From NCBI GenBank assembly GCA_022376925.1, contig JAIOJX010000004.1:3596001-3660000 (forward strand): a stretch of 64,000 nucleotides of DNA, given 5' to 3'. Position numbers and translations under genes: made by a program. The DNA comes from Tragulus kanchil (Eukaryota; Chordata; Mammalia; Artiodactyla; Tragulidae). How positions within the stretch are numbered: position 1 is the stretch's first letter; every line of letters starts with the position of its first letter. The notes under the pieces were generated by a model, which saw only the letters and a list, made by a program, of their open reading frames with translations, did not search any database and was not told the origin of the DNA. Below are positions 12,119 through 24,035 of this stretch, piece by piece.

Positions 12119-14078
12119 TATACTGGTTTCATCCACATCAAACGCAGTTAACAAAGGAAAGGACAAGTACTTTTGTGTAGGATACAGAGACTCAGCATCA
12201 CAACATGGGGCCCTAAGCAGGGCAGAGAGACCACGCTTCCCTGGAAGCAGCAGCTCGAACCCCGGGCGGGTTCTCCACAGAAGACTGGGGAGCCAGGAGC
12301 ACCTCACCCAGTCCAGTCTCAGCCCTGCCCCAGCTCGGTTCTGCTGCTGGGCCTCCCCCGCCCCAGCTCCTCAGGAAGAGCCCCTGGAGCTAAGACTCAG
12401 GAGAGGGTCCTGTCCCTTGGGGCCCGTGGCCCGAGTCTGGGAGAAGAAATATCCTCCACTGAACACCGAGCACACAGGAGAGGGAAGGGACACCAGGGGA
12501 GGAAGAGGCAGGCACCCCAAGAGGAGGGCGGGCCGAGCCCCCAGCCTGCCCTGAGGGAGGCACTGCTTCCAGCTGCTCTTACAGAAGGAGAAAATCAGAC
12601 AAAGGCAGAGGATCAGGTGGAGGGCAGTCATCCTATTCATATGCAGGAGCCTTTCCTCTGCCCTCCATCTTGCTTCCTCCACTTCATTTTCCCAGAGTAT
12701 TCAGTCAGGTTACATTTGCAAGGTTTCCTCCCTTCCTGCTACTCCCCTGCTCTGCCAGTCACTCCAGGCGCTTGGCATGGTAGAGGGGCTGCTCTATGGG
12801 ACCCAGTGACTGACACCTGGCACTGCCCAGCCCCAGCCTCTGCCAGCCAGGGCTGAAATGTGGGCTTATCTCCTCCCCTGAATCACCGCTCCCACCCCCA
12901 ACCTCCCCTCTTTCACTGTGTCAGCATCTCAGCTCCAAGGATAGGCCTGCACCTACCTACTCTTGAGCTGAGGTAGGACAGCCAATTCATCCTCAAAAGA
13001 AAACCAAGCCGTTGAAGAGGCTGGGCTCTGCCGCTGGCTGGCCGAGTTTCCTCTGCTGTAGTGCTCAAGACAGCTTACTCCTCGGCCAGCAAAACCCCAG
13101 AAGAGCCTGGAGCTACTACCTTCTCCAAACGCCTGCTGCCTCTTCCCAGCGTTCATGGATCACGCCCTTCGTGACACTGCGAGACGCTGCAACATTGGCT
13201 GCACCTGGGCAACCAATGGCAACCAATCAGGCACTCACTGGAGATGAGGCAAAGCCCTGGGACCTACCAATCAGTGGTCCAAGCACACTTGTTTCTTTAT
13301 AGGCAGCAGCTGGGCCACTCACCTAACGATCATGCCAGCTGCTGGGCTGCCAAGGACTCTGTCCTGGTGGTTCTGGGTATGTAGCCCATGTGGTCAGGGC
13401 CCCTAGGAGTTTCCCTGAGGGCTGAGTGCAGGCTTCTTATTGCAGGGCAGACCAGGAGAGTCCAGGCTCTGCCTCATCACCTGGTGAACTCCCCTCACGA
13501 GGAGGCAGGTGAAGGAGGTGGCTGTATGTCCTTGAAGAAACCAAAGTGAGGAGGAGGCTGCCTGACACTCGCCCGGGCTGCCTGGGAGAGGAGAATTCAG
13601 GAGTACACAGGTCGAAACACCCAAGTCTTTGCTTCCTTTCTGAGCAGGTAGGGGCTTAATCTTCTGGTAGATGACCACATTTTAATTCTCCCTAGCAGAG
13701 ATCAAAACCAAGGTTATCTTGACATCTGGGAAATTTCCAGGTAGAAAATATTCAGCCCAAGACCTCATATGGCACGTGGCATTAACACCACCACAATCTT
13801 TGCTCCTCGTGGCAAACTTTCCTTTTTATATATAGACACACTTAAAGGAATCCAATGCCAATGCCCTGCTAGTTTGGCTCATGCAAAAGAGAGTTAAAAT
13901 TCTCAGGGAGGAAAAACCAAAATGTGCCCAGATGTATAAACTTCCCATAGGACAGACATAGGGTACATTCTTCTGGGGTGAACATAGGGTGAATTTTCCT
14001 GTCTTCTACTCCTGTGCTTTTCCTTTACGCACTTGTCCCAACAAGATAATCAGGGCTGGTTTCTTTAAGAATACCCAC

Positions 14079-14081
<3 letters not shown>

Positions 14082-14110
<29 letters not shown>
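14082..14110. repeat. (TG)n microsatellite
   Basis: About 14 uninterrupted TG units at the start of the L1/SINE insert in segmental copy B. Likely polymorphic. Confidence 0.95.
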
Positions 14111-14114
<4 letters not shown>

Positions 14115-14572
14115 AACTTAGCCATAAAAAAGAAAAAAATAATGCCATTGGCAGCAACATGAATGGACCTAGAGATTGTCATACTATGTGAAGTTAGTCA
14201 TAAATAGAAAGACAAATATCACGATATCGCTTATATATGGAATTTACAAAAAATATGTAAATGAACTTAACTATAAAAGGTAAATAGATTCACAGACATA
14301 GAAAACAAACTTATGGTTACTAAAGGGGAGAGGAGGGTAAAAATTAGGAATTTGGGATTAACGTAAACACACTACTATATACAAAACATATAAACAAAAG
14401 GACCTACTGTATAGCACAAAGAACTACATTTAGTATTCATAATAAGCTATAATGAAAAGAATCTGAGAAAGAATGTATATATGTATACATGCACACCAAC
14501 ATATCTGAATCACTTTGCTGTACACCTGAAACTAACACAACATTGGAAATCAACTATACATCAGTAGTATTT
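14111..14572 (+). mobile_element. L1 3' end fragment
   Basis: Matches the common L1 3' tail, including GCAACATGAATGGACCTAGA, TATAGCACAAAGAACTA and TGTACACCTGAAACTAACAC. Non-coding. Confidence 0.8.
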
Positions 14573-14720
14573 AGGGACTTCCCCTGTGGTCCAATGGCGA
14601 AGACTCTGGGTTCCTAATGCTGGGGGACTGGGTTCTATCCCTGGTCAGGGAACCAGATCTCGCGTGCACAACTAAGACCCTGCTGCAGCCAAATAAATTT
14701 TAAAAATATTTTTAAAAATA
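14573..14720 (+). mobile_element. Bov-tA SINE
   Basis: Starts AGGGACTTCCCCTGTGGTCC; B-box region GGTTCTATCCCTGGTCAGG; ends CAGCCAAATAAATTTT. Sits directly after the L1 3' end. Confidence 0.88.
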
Positions 14721-14724
14721 ATAT

Positions 14725-15345
14725 TAAAAACAAGAAAACCACATTAAATATAAAGACATACGTAGGATAAAAGTAAAAGAATGGAAAAAAGATATTCCAT
14801 GTAAACAGTAATCAAAAAAACCCAGCTGGAGTGCTGGATTAATATCAGATAAATAGGTATCAGAACAAGGAATATTTCTAGGGCTACTGAATAGTATCAC
14901 AAAATGATGGGTCAATGATTCAAGCAGACAATTATTCTAAATGTATATGCAGCACTTTAGAGCAGACATTTAGAAAACATGAAACAAAACTGATAGAACT
15001 GGAAGAAGAGACAGAAAGTCTGGGGTGGCGCTTCTCTTCAGTAGCAGATTGTACAAGTACTAGTAGGAAGTCAGTGAGAACACAGAAGACCTGAGCAAAG
15101 CTAGAACAATGAATCCATGATCTGAGCTTCTACCTTAAGGAACTAGAGGAAGAATATTTAAATCCTTAGTAATCCAAAGATAATAACAGAAATGAATGAA
15201 ACCCAGAAAATGTTGGAGAAAAATCATTGTCAAAAGCTGTTTCATGAAAAAAATAATAATAAAACATGCAAGAGAAAAGAAAGACACAAATTACAAATGT
15301 CAAGAATCAAAGAGTGGACATCACCACCAAGCTGATAGACACTTA
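14725..15345 (+). mobile_element. Probable degraded L1 internal sequence
   Basis: A-rich sequence on the plus strand with phrases typical of L1 (AATGGAAAAAAGATATTCCA, GATTAATATCAGATAAATAG, AACTGATAGAACTGGAAGAA). Present only in segmental copy B. Heavily decayed; family uncertain. Confidence 0.55.
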
Positions 15346-16244
15346 AAGGATAGAATGAGAATACTATGAAACACTCTGGGGGCTTAACTGCACATCTCTG
15401 GAGAGACAAGAAGATGCTTCTAGCCTCACTGAGCTGACCGATGTCTCCTTATGCGAGGAAGAAAACCATGTGAAGCAGAGCTGCAGCAGCTCAGGGACCT
15501 CTGCTAAGTCCGACCTGGACCAAACCCCCAGCTGCCCTTCAGACGCATGAGTGAGCCCTCCTGAGGCCACCAGGTCAGCTGCATGAGGTGCAGATGAGAG
15601 AGAGAAAGAAATGGTTTTAACATTTTTATTAAAATTTGGCTTTGTGATATATTATTTGTTTGAATTCCACACAAGAAAAACTAATAATATATTAGGCTGA
15701 GATATACATCAAGGCTGGGGAAAGTTGGGTTTTTCCGGGCAGAAGCCAGGAAGCAAAAAAAGGCGTTTAGAAAGAAATGAAGAGCACTGGCAGTTAGCAG
15801 ACCTGCTAGTTGGCCACCAGCAGTTCCAGGAGCAGGCAGAGGCTGGCAGAGCCAAGAATCCCTTCCCACCAGCAGACTTCGGTCCCGTTTGCCCCCACAG
15901 CGCTCACTGTGAGATGGTCACACATAAAGAGGGACCCACTCTCCCCAGAATGGAAGTCCCCCAAGCCCGTCTCCCAGCCACAGTCTCTTTCCCAGCAACA
16001 GCTGCTGGTCTGAACCGTGCACACGGCACACCCTTCCTGACGCTGGTCTGTGCATCTGCTGCTCATCCATGTGTCCACTCATTCGCCCATTCAGCCAGAG
16101 TTGGTGGTTTTAAAAAATCATCTCATATGCTATTTATTGGGCTGCAGGCTTGGGTTCATTCCCTTAACCACGCATATCAGAAGTCTTTCCAGGTCAGTGC
16201 TTAGAGCCCTGTCTCCTTGGTTTTTAATTGCTTTATTATCCTGA

Positions 16245-16535
16245 ATGTTCATTGGAAGGACTGATGCTGAAACTGAAGCTCCAATACTTTGGCCACCTGA
16301 TGCAAAGAGACAACTCATTGGAAAAGATTCTGGTGTTGGGGAAAAACAGAAGGCAGAAGAAGGGGATGACAGAGTAAGAGATAGTTGGATGGCATCACTG
16401 AGTCAATGGACAAGAGTTTGAGCAAAGCCCGGAAGATGGTAAAAGACAGGGAAGCCTGATGTGCTGCAGTCCATGGGGTCGCAAAGAGTCACAAAGAGAT
16501 ATGACTGAGTGACCAAACTGACTGTATTCATGATG
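16245..16535 (+). mobile_element. BovB (RTE) LINE 3' fragment
   Basis: Contains TTGGAAGGACTGATGCTGAA, CAATACTTTGGCCACCTGAT and ends GACTGAGTGACCAAACTG, matching the BovB 3' end. Copy A of the segmental duplication lacks it (empty site near 3673). The same fragment appears at 17365-17655 through a 1.1-kb duplication. Confidence 0.88.
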
Positions 16536-17364
16536 TGAATATTCCCTAATTTTTTCACCATTCCTCTACTGAATGGACACTTTAGTGACTTGATTTTTCT
16601 CCAGAGAAGGCTGCAGTGAACATCACAGAGCTTGATCACTGTGCACGTGTGACTTCCTGTGAGCGGGATCCATTCCTAGAGAAAGGGCTGCTGGCTCCAG
16701 GGGCAGGTGGAGTAAATCATGGGGTGCTGTGCAACTGCCCCAAGGCTGGTCAATGTGCACTCCACCATATATTATTTGTTTGAATTCCACACAAGAAAAA
16801 CTAATAATATATTAGGCTGAGATATACATCAAGGCTGGGGAAAGTTGGGTTTTTCCGGGCAGAAGCCAGGAAGCAAAAAAAGGCGTTTAGAAAGAAATGA
16901 AGAGCACTGGCAGTTAGCAGACCTGCTAGTTGGCCACCAGCAGTTCCAGGAGCAGGCAGAGGCTGGCAGAGCCAAGAATCCCTTCCCACCAGCAGACTTC
17001 GGTCCCGTTTGCCCCCACAGCGCTCACTGTGAGATGGTCACACATAAAGAGGGACCCACTCTCCCCAGAATGGAAGTCCCCCAAGCCCGTCTCCCAGCCA
17101 CAGTCTCTTTCCCAGCAACAGCTGCTGGTCTGAACCGTGCACACGGCACACCCTTCCTGACGCTGGTCTGTGCATCTGCTGCTCATCCATGTGTCCACTC
17201 ATTCGCCCATTCAGCCAGAGTTGGTGGTTTTAAAAAATCATCTCATATGCTATTTATTGGGCTGCAGGCTTGGGTTCATTCCCTTAACCACGCATATCAG
17301 AAGTCTTTCCAGGTCAGTGCTTAGAGCCCTGTCTCCTTGGTTTTTAATTGCTTTATTATCCTGA

Positions 17365-17655
17365 ATGTTCATTGGAAGGACTGATGCTGAAACTGAAGCT
17401 CCAATACTTTGGCCACCTGATGCAAAGAGACAACTCATTGGAAAAGATTCTGGTGTTGGGGAAAAACAGAAGGCAGAAGAAGGGGATGACAGAGTAAGAG
17501 ATAGTTGGATGGCATCACTGAGTCAATGGACAAGAGTTTGAGCAAAGCCCGGAAGATGGTAAAAGACAGGGAAGCCTGATGTGCTGCAGTCCATGGGGTC
17601 GCAAAGAGTCACAAAGAGATATGACTGAGTGACCAAACTGACTGTATTCATGATG
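17365..17655 (+). mobile_element. BovB 3' fragment, duplicated copy
   Basis: Same fragment 1120 bp further on, carried by the direct duplication and not by a second transposition, since the flanks are copied too. Confidence 0.85.
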
Positions 17656-19719
17656 TGAATATTCCCTAATTTTTTCACCATTCCTCTACTGAATGGACAC
17701 TTTAGTGACTTGATTTTTCTCCAGACAAGGCTGCAGTGAACATCACAGAGCTTGATCACTGTGCACGTGTGACTTCCTGTGAGCGGGATCCATTCCTAGA
17801 GAAAGGGCTGCTGGCTCCAGGGGCAGGTGGAGTAAATCATGGGGGTGCTGTGCAACTGCCCCCAAACAAGGCTGGTCAATGTGCACTCCCACCAAGAGCG
17901 TGTGGGGAAGCCCAGCCTCACTACATTCTTGCTGACGTTGGCTATCACTGATCTTGAAAAATGTTCCCTACCTCATAGATAAATGGTATTTCACTGGAGT
18001 TTTAATGTGCATTTCTGAAGTCAATGGAAAAATGAGGGGAAAAAAATTGACATGTGTATTGGCTATTTGGATCTCTTCTATAGGTATCATTGGCCTATTT
18101 TCCCATTTATTGCTTGTCTTTTATTGATTTGTTGGCACTATTTATATTCTATATTATGTTTATTAACCCCATTATCAGATATGTTGAAAACATTCTCTAC
18201 CAATCTACCATATCCCTCTCAATGTTCTTTTTTGGCATCTCTATTTACACAGAAATTTTACTTTGTTGTCCAGTTTGTTGGTGTTTTCATTTCTGGTTTC
18301 TGGGTTTTGTATCTTGCTGAGGAAGGCTGAGCCACTAATTGTCTACAGGGCACTTTCATTTCTATTTTCTCATGCAGGCCTGGGCCAGAGGGACTCCGTG
18401 TGGTGCATAGTGTCTCCACCAGAGATAAGAAAAGAAAGGCCATAGAGAGTAAGGACTTACCTCAGGGCACACAGAGACTGGGTAAGAGTTGGAGCCGGCA
18501 CTGGGGCTCTCAGGGTCTCAGACCCAGGCTACCACTCCTGGCTGTCAAGTTAAGTGGCTAATACCACCCCCCACACACACACACTCACAGCATTCCTGGC
18601 AGGTCACCTGCGTGTCTCTTGTCATTAGAAAGCTGTAGCACGTGCCCCCCTTGGGGTACCCACGTATCACTGCACCCACCTGTTGAGACCCCCGGGTATC
18701 TCTGTTCCTGTGCCTCGACAGGACTCCAGGGATGCGGGGCTGCCCCTGTGCCCTCTTAACCTCATCTCCAGGTCAAGCACTTCAATCCTTGGTGGTCCTC
18801 CTGGGACCTGGTCTCCTAGCACATCTGGCCACCCTCATCAGATTTTCAACAGTATGCAGGATCTGCAATGTGGCATTTGCTTTTTCACATCCCACCTAGT
18901 TGATGGTACCCCTTCAGTGGTAAGAGGGAAACAGATGTCATGGGGGGGACAGGATGCAGAGTCCTCAGGGCTTCGTGAGCAGTGGCTTTGGAGATGGTCC
19001 TTGGAGGAGTCATTCAGATGGAAAGGAAACCCAGGAGTGACTGGCAGGACGGAGAGGACGAAAAGTCAGAGTTCCCCGTGACAGGCCGGAGGCAGGTGCC
19101 AAGGTAGAGGAAGGAAGGATGGCACCCAAGTGCAGAGTCCCTGACTGCTCAGCCAGGAGCTGAGACTGTATCCTACAGCCCCCAGTTCTTCCTGGGAGCC
19201 GGCAGACAGGCTACCTCCAAGCACAGCAGAATTAGGGACAGGGACTGCACAGGAAGCAGGCTCTCTAGGGGACTCTGATGCTTACTTATGTCTGAGGCCA
19301 CTGCCCTCGAAAGCTCACCATTGGCCTTTCAGAAACCCAAGAATCTCTAAGATATTAAAGAAGTTTGTGTCTGACCTTGGAGGAGGGTGCTCAACTTCCC
19401 TGCAATTCTCACAAAGTCCCTGGCCCAGGATGGCGGGGACACCTCCCTGGTGGAGCATGTTGAGGTAGAGAACAGGTCTGCCAGGCCCAGGGTGGGTCGA
19501 AGAGGTCAACTGTGGTCCTGAGGGGTGGCCACAAGAACCTGCTTCCACTCCAGAGATCAGAGGAAGCTGCTCGTCCACTTACTTCTATCCACTTAGCCAA
19601 TCCGACAGCTTGGGTTCTCTCCAAGAGGCCTCCCTGTTCCTGGCAGGGACCCTTCCTATGCCCGCCATGTCTTCAGGGTCCACCCCCATCTCAGTTCGTT
19701 CCTCACTTGCAGCCCTCTG

Positions 19720-19875
19720 AGGTTAATCAGATGCTCACCATGTGTCTAGCAGTACGCCAAGCTCTCTTTGGAATTTCTCACTGAATTCTCAGCACTAGAG
19801 GTAGGTGTGGGCTTATCCCAAGGCTCAGAGTAGTTAAGTCACTCTCTCAAGATCACACAGCTGGTGAGGGTTATT
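19720..19875 (+). repeat. MIR fragment
   Basis: Ends with the MIR core and tail pattern (CAAGGCTCAGAGTAGTTAAG, AAGATCACACAGCTGGTGAG). Diverged, old mammalian SINE. Confidence 0.7.
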
Positions 19876-19876
19876 T

Positions 19877-22041
19877 CTGCCTCCTGAACCTGTGGGATAC
19901 CTGACCATTTTGGTCTGCTGACTCTAGATGTTTGAAGGATGAATCAGTGAATGATTGCTGTGTTCCAAAGCTGAGTAGGAAGACACTCTACTCTCCTGGA
20001 AACACAGACATTTGGAAGCCTAACATTTTCCACGTGTTGTTTACATGCCAGGCACCCTGCCGGGCTCTTTGCATATTTATCTCATTTAATCCTCTCAGCC
20101 AGGAGGCTGGTTCTATTAATCATGCCTATTGTGCAGATGAGGAGGGCAAGGCTCAGAAAGGTTTGGCCCTTGCCCCAGGTCTCAGAGCCAGCAGGTGACC
20201 AAGCTTGCTTTGGCTGCAGGACGTTACTAATGACCACCACGAAGCACAGGATGACCCGGGGTCTGTCTCAGCTGTGAGGGTGCTCGACGCATGTGGGTGG
20301 GAGTGCCCTGGGTTCACATGGGGCGCAATGTGGGGAGGTGGGGTGACCCTGCCTTGGAAAGCCACAGTGATGCTGCCGGGGGTGAGGAACAAGGATCCCA
20401 GACTGGCATCACTGCCTCCTGGGGCAGAGGAACTTGGCGAAGGCTTTGCCTATAGCCCAAACTTTGGGAAATCCTGAAGCGACTGTGTGAGCCTGCACAC
20501 ACCAATGGTCTGCCCTCATTTCCCCTCCTGCCTCTGGGCTCCTGGCACCTTGAGACCATGGCAGGGAGACCTCAGCCCCCGTGCTCCTGAACACGCAACC
20601 CCAGCCCCAGCCAGTGCCCTGGGACGCAGGCGGTTTCCCCACCAGGGAGAGGAGGGGCCGGAGTCAGGGCACAGGGCGCCTCCTCAGGGTACTAGGCCCT
20701 CAGTCCTTCAACCCCAGGCCAGAGAGGTCCCTCCAAGGACTGAGAACTAAATGAGTTCTAGTATCTGGCTTAGGCTACTGTGGGGTATTTGTTCCCACCT
20801 ACTGTGTCAGTCCAGCAGTGCAGGACAAATCCACACTCCAGCAAGGCTTACGAGGCCCTAGGGTGACCTCAGTTCCCCTGCTCTCCAGACGCTCTCTCCA
20901 CTCAGCTGAACCCCGAGCTCCCAGCTCCAGACCTTGCCACGCCCTCTTTAGGGGGCGCATGCCCACTGCCTCCTGAACCTGTGGGATACCTGACCATTTT
21001 GGTCTGCTGACTCTAGATGTTTGAAGGATGAATCAGTGAATGATTGCTGTGTTCCAAAGCTGAGTAGGAAGACACTCTACTCTCCTGGAAACACAGACAT
21101 TTGGAAGCCTAACATTTTCCACGTGTTGTTTACATGCCAGGCACCCTGCCGGGCTCTTTGCATATTTATCTCATTTAATCCTCTCAGCCAGGAGGCTGGT
21201 TCTATTAATCATGCCTATTGTGCAGATGAGGAGGGCAAGGCTCAGAAAGGTTTGGCCCTTGCCCCAGGTCTCAGAGCCAGCAGGTGACCAAGCTTGCTTT
21301 GGCTGCAGGACGTTACTAATGACCACCACGAAGCACAGGATGACCCGGGGTCTTTCTCAGCTGTGAGGGTGCTCGCACGCATGTGGGTGGGAGTGCCCTG
21401 GGTTCACATGGGGCGCAATGTGGGGAGGTGGGGTGACCCTGCCTTGGAAAGCCACAGTGATGCTGCCGGGGGTGAGGAACAAGGATCCCAGACTGGCATC
21501 ACTGCCTCCTGGGGCAGAGGAACTTGGCGAAGGCTTTGCCTATAGCCCAAACTTTGGGAAATCCTGAAGCGACTGTGTGAGCCTGCACACACCAATGGTC
21601 TGCCCTCATTTCCCCTCCTGCCTCTGGGCTCCTGGCACCTTGAGACCATGGCAGGGAGACCTCAGCCCCCGTGCTCCTGAACACGCAACCCCAGCCCCAG
21701 CCAGTGCCCTGGGACGCAGGCGGTTTCCCCACCAGGGAGAGGAGGGGCCGGAGTCAGGGCACAGGGCGCCTCCTCAGGGTACTAGGCCCTCAGTCCTTCA
21801 ACCCCAGGCCAGAGAGGTCCCTCCAAGGACTGAGAACTAAATGAGTTCTAGTATCTGGCTTAGGCTACTGTGGGGTATTTGTTCCCACCTACTGTGTCAG
21901 TCCAGCAGTGCAGGACAAATCCACACTCCAGCAAGGCTTACGAGGCCCTAGGGTGACCTCAGTTCCCCTGCTCTCCAGACGCTCTCTCCACTCAGCTGAA
22001 CCCCGAGCTCCCAGCTCCAGACCTTGCCACGCCCTCTTTAC
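19877..22041. repeat. Direct tandem duplication, offset 1089 bp
   Basis: Copies about 19877-20953 and 20966-22041, including a MIR. A 12-base unmatched GC-rich stretch sits at the junction. One T/G substitution and a one-base indel near 20270/21355 distinguish the copies. Confidence 0.9.
20035..20200 (+). repeat. MIR fragment (copied at 21124-21289)
   Basis: TATTTATCTCATTTAATCCT, GTGCAGATGAGGAGGGCAAG and CCAGGTCTCAGAGCCAGCAG follow the MIR consensus order. Confidence 0.8.
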
Positions 22042-22589
22042 TGCTCCCTGTGCTCCTGCTCCTGTCTGGACTGGGCTCACCCCTCCTCCCTTTGTCTGTC
22101 TTATACTGGCCCCCTGAGGCCACAGCACTTCTCAGGGCCGGGATGTTCTCAGTGAGGGAGGAACTGATGTGACTAATCCCCTCCACCCCCAGCACAGCTC
22201 CCTGGCCAGCCCTGCATCTCTCCTGGTTTTGTTTACACAGTCTGTCCTTGGCCCATGCCTGGCAGGCGGCAGGAGCTTGGTCATTACCCGATGCATGAAT
22301 AAATGAGTAAATGTATAAACAAATGAACAGAAAGTGAAAGGAGTCCTCCACGCTCAGGAACTAGTTCGTCTGGTGACATACCATGTCCTGTTTGGGGCCC
22401 AGGAAGGAGAGGCTCAGGGCTCTTTCCTCCCTGTAGGGCCCTCTCTGTCCAAACTGATGGCACTATAATGCAGGTGATAACACCGGCATCAATCTATGGG
22501 ACACTGATTTATCACCCAAATGGGGACCTTTGAGAGCAATTAACAGTTGTAATAAAGCGGTTACATAAAAAAGAGCTGTCTTGAGCCCC

Positions 22590-22795
22590 CTGTCCATTGG
22601 GCACCTTCTTTGTGTGAGTCCCTAGACTAAATTCTTTGTACAAGTCCTCTCATGTGATCCTCACAATCACCTAAGGGGACAGGTATAATTAGTCCATGTT
22701 ACAGATGAGGCAGGACAGGCTCAGAGGTGTTAAGTGTTCTGCCCAGGGTCACACAGCTGAGAAGTGGCAGAGCTAGATTTGAACTCAGGAACTCA
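22590..22795 (+). repeat. MIR fragment
   Basis: CATGTGATCCTCACAATCAC, ACAGATGAGGCAGGACAGGC and CCCAGGGTCACACAGCTGAG match the MIR core. Confidence 0.85.
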
Positions 22796-22879
22796 GCCCC
22801 CGAGCCCATGTGTTTTACCACCTGCCTTCAGCAATGTCTGGGTCTCTCAGAAAGGTCAAAGGGGGAGGAGACTGGCCTG

Positions 22880-23010
22880 GTTTCTGGAGTCAGATGGACT
22901 GGGAACCGCATTCCCCACTCACACCTGTGTGACCACCACAGGTCCCTGGCCTGTTTTTTTCCATCTGTAAAACAGGGGAAGGGTTACTAACTCAGATCCA
23001 ATAAGACAGT
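22880..23010 (+). repeat. Second MIR-like fragment
   Basis: TGGAGTCAGATGGACTGGGA then CATCTGTAAAACAGGGGAAG, typical of the MIR family internal segment. Confidence 0.7.
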
Positions 23011-23544
23011 AATAATAGGTGAAGTGCATTCAGTAGAAGTTGCTTGGCTGTAGGGACGGTGCTGAGCGTGATTGGCATGGTCCCTCCCCTCTGGAGCTCA
23101 CAGTCAGGTGGTGGAGATGAACCAGGCCAGCAGCAGAGTCGCAGGACATCCTGGGAGCACTGCAGAAGGGACAAGGAAGAGTCTGCCTACCCTGAGGAGT
23201 GGGTGAGACACAGGAGGAGTGGGAATATTTCAGGGAGGAGGTGGCGTGGTAATAGCCTGGAGGTGGGCAAGCACTAGGACATCAGGGGACTGGTGTGTCA
23301 AAACACACGAGGTCCGTCAAGGCACAAGCAAAGGACTGGGAAGAAACCATTTCCAGTTGAGTCTTAGGAAGCCTGCTTGGAGGGGCTGGCTTTCGGCTGG
23401 GCTGGAAGTAGAGCAAGACTCTGCCTTTCAGTCACAGGGGGCTGAGAGTCCCAGATGGTGGGGATAGCCCCAACAGAGGTGCGGGGGTGGGGCTTCTGCC
23501 CAGCGCCAGAAACAGCCAGCACAGTGAATTGCTGTTCGATGAGG

Positions 23545-24035
23545 TGGGAGAGAACCTCTGCAAATTCTATATCTGCTAAAGAGTTAACATCCAAAATATA
23601 AGAAACTCGTCCAACTCAATGGGTTTCCCTGGTGGCTCAGCAGTAAAGGGTCTGCCTGCAATGCAGGAGACGCAGGAGACATGGGTTCCATCCCTGGGTC
23701 AGGACAACCCCCTGAAGAAGGAAAGGACAACCTATTCCAGTCTTCTTGCCTGGAGAATCCCATGGACAGAGGAGCCTGGTGGGCCACAGTCCATGGTGTT
23801 GCAAAGAGCTGGACATGACTAGAGCGACTGAGCATGCGTGCACACAACTCAACTACAAAAAATCCAGTTAAAACATGGATAGAAGAACTGTCTTTTGCAA
23901 AGACATTTTGCAAATGGCCAACAGGCACATGAAATGATGCACAACATCACTAATCATCAGGGAAATCAAACCAAAACACAATGAGATAGCCCCTCACAGC
24001 TGCTAGAATGGCTCTTATCAGAAAGACAAGTGATA
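23545..24035 (+). mobile_element. L1 3' fragment split by a Bov-A2 SINE
   Basis: Left part (GAGTTAACATCCAAAATATA) and right part (AAATGGCCAACAGGCACATG, CATCACTAATCATCAGGGAA) are adjacent in L1 3' sequence. The interruption is the SINE at 23620-23844. Confidence 0.8.
23620..23844 (+). mobile_element. Bov-A2 SINE
   Basis: Plus-strand Bov-A2 (TTTCCCTGGTGGCTCAGCAG, TTCTTGCCTGGAGAATCCCA, ACAGTCCATGGTGTTGCAAA). Target duplication CAACTCAA at 612-619 and 845-852 of the 23-kb block. A partial copy at 24764-24897 comes from the 1053-bp duplication. Confidence 0.9.

Larger units (their letters stand above)
15649..17880. repeat. Direct tandem duplication, offset 1120 bp
   Basis: Copies about 15649-16766 and 16769-17880, including a BovB 3' fragment. 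The last 50 bases of copy 1 have several homopolymer deletions relative to copy 2 (GGGGG to GGGG, CCCCCAAAC to CCCC, CTCCCACC to CTCCACC). Confidence 0.9.
12623..19620. repeat. Old segmental duplication, copy B
   Basis: Partner of 1-6780. Compared with copy A it has extra inserts: a (TG)n tract, L1 3' pieces and a Bov-tA at about 14080-15345, and a BovB fragment at about 16245. These inserts came after the duplication event. No coding gene recognised. Confidence 0.8.

Noticed and set aside
12173..12856. Open frame of 227 codons on the plus strand
   Set aside because: Lies next to a Bov-A2 SINE and in segmental copy B. Low-complexity Pro/Ser/Gly composition, no domain, no splice or promoter context. 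A chance frame in GC-rich DNA.
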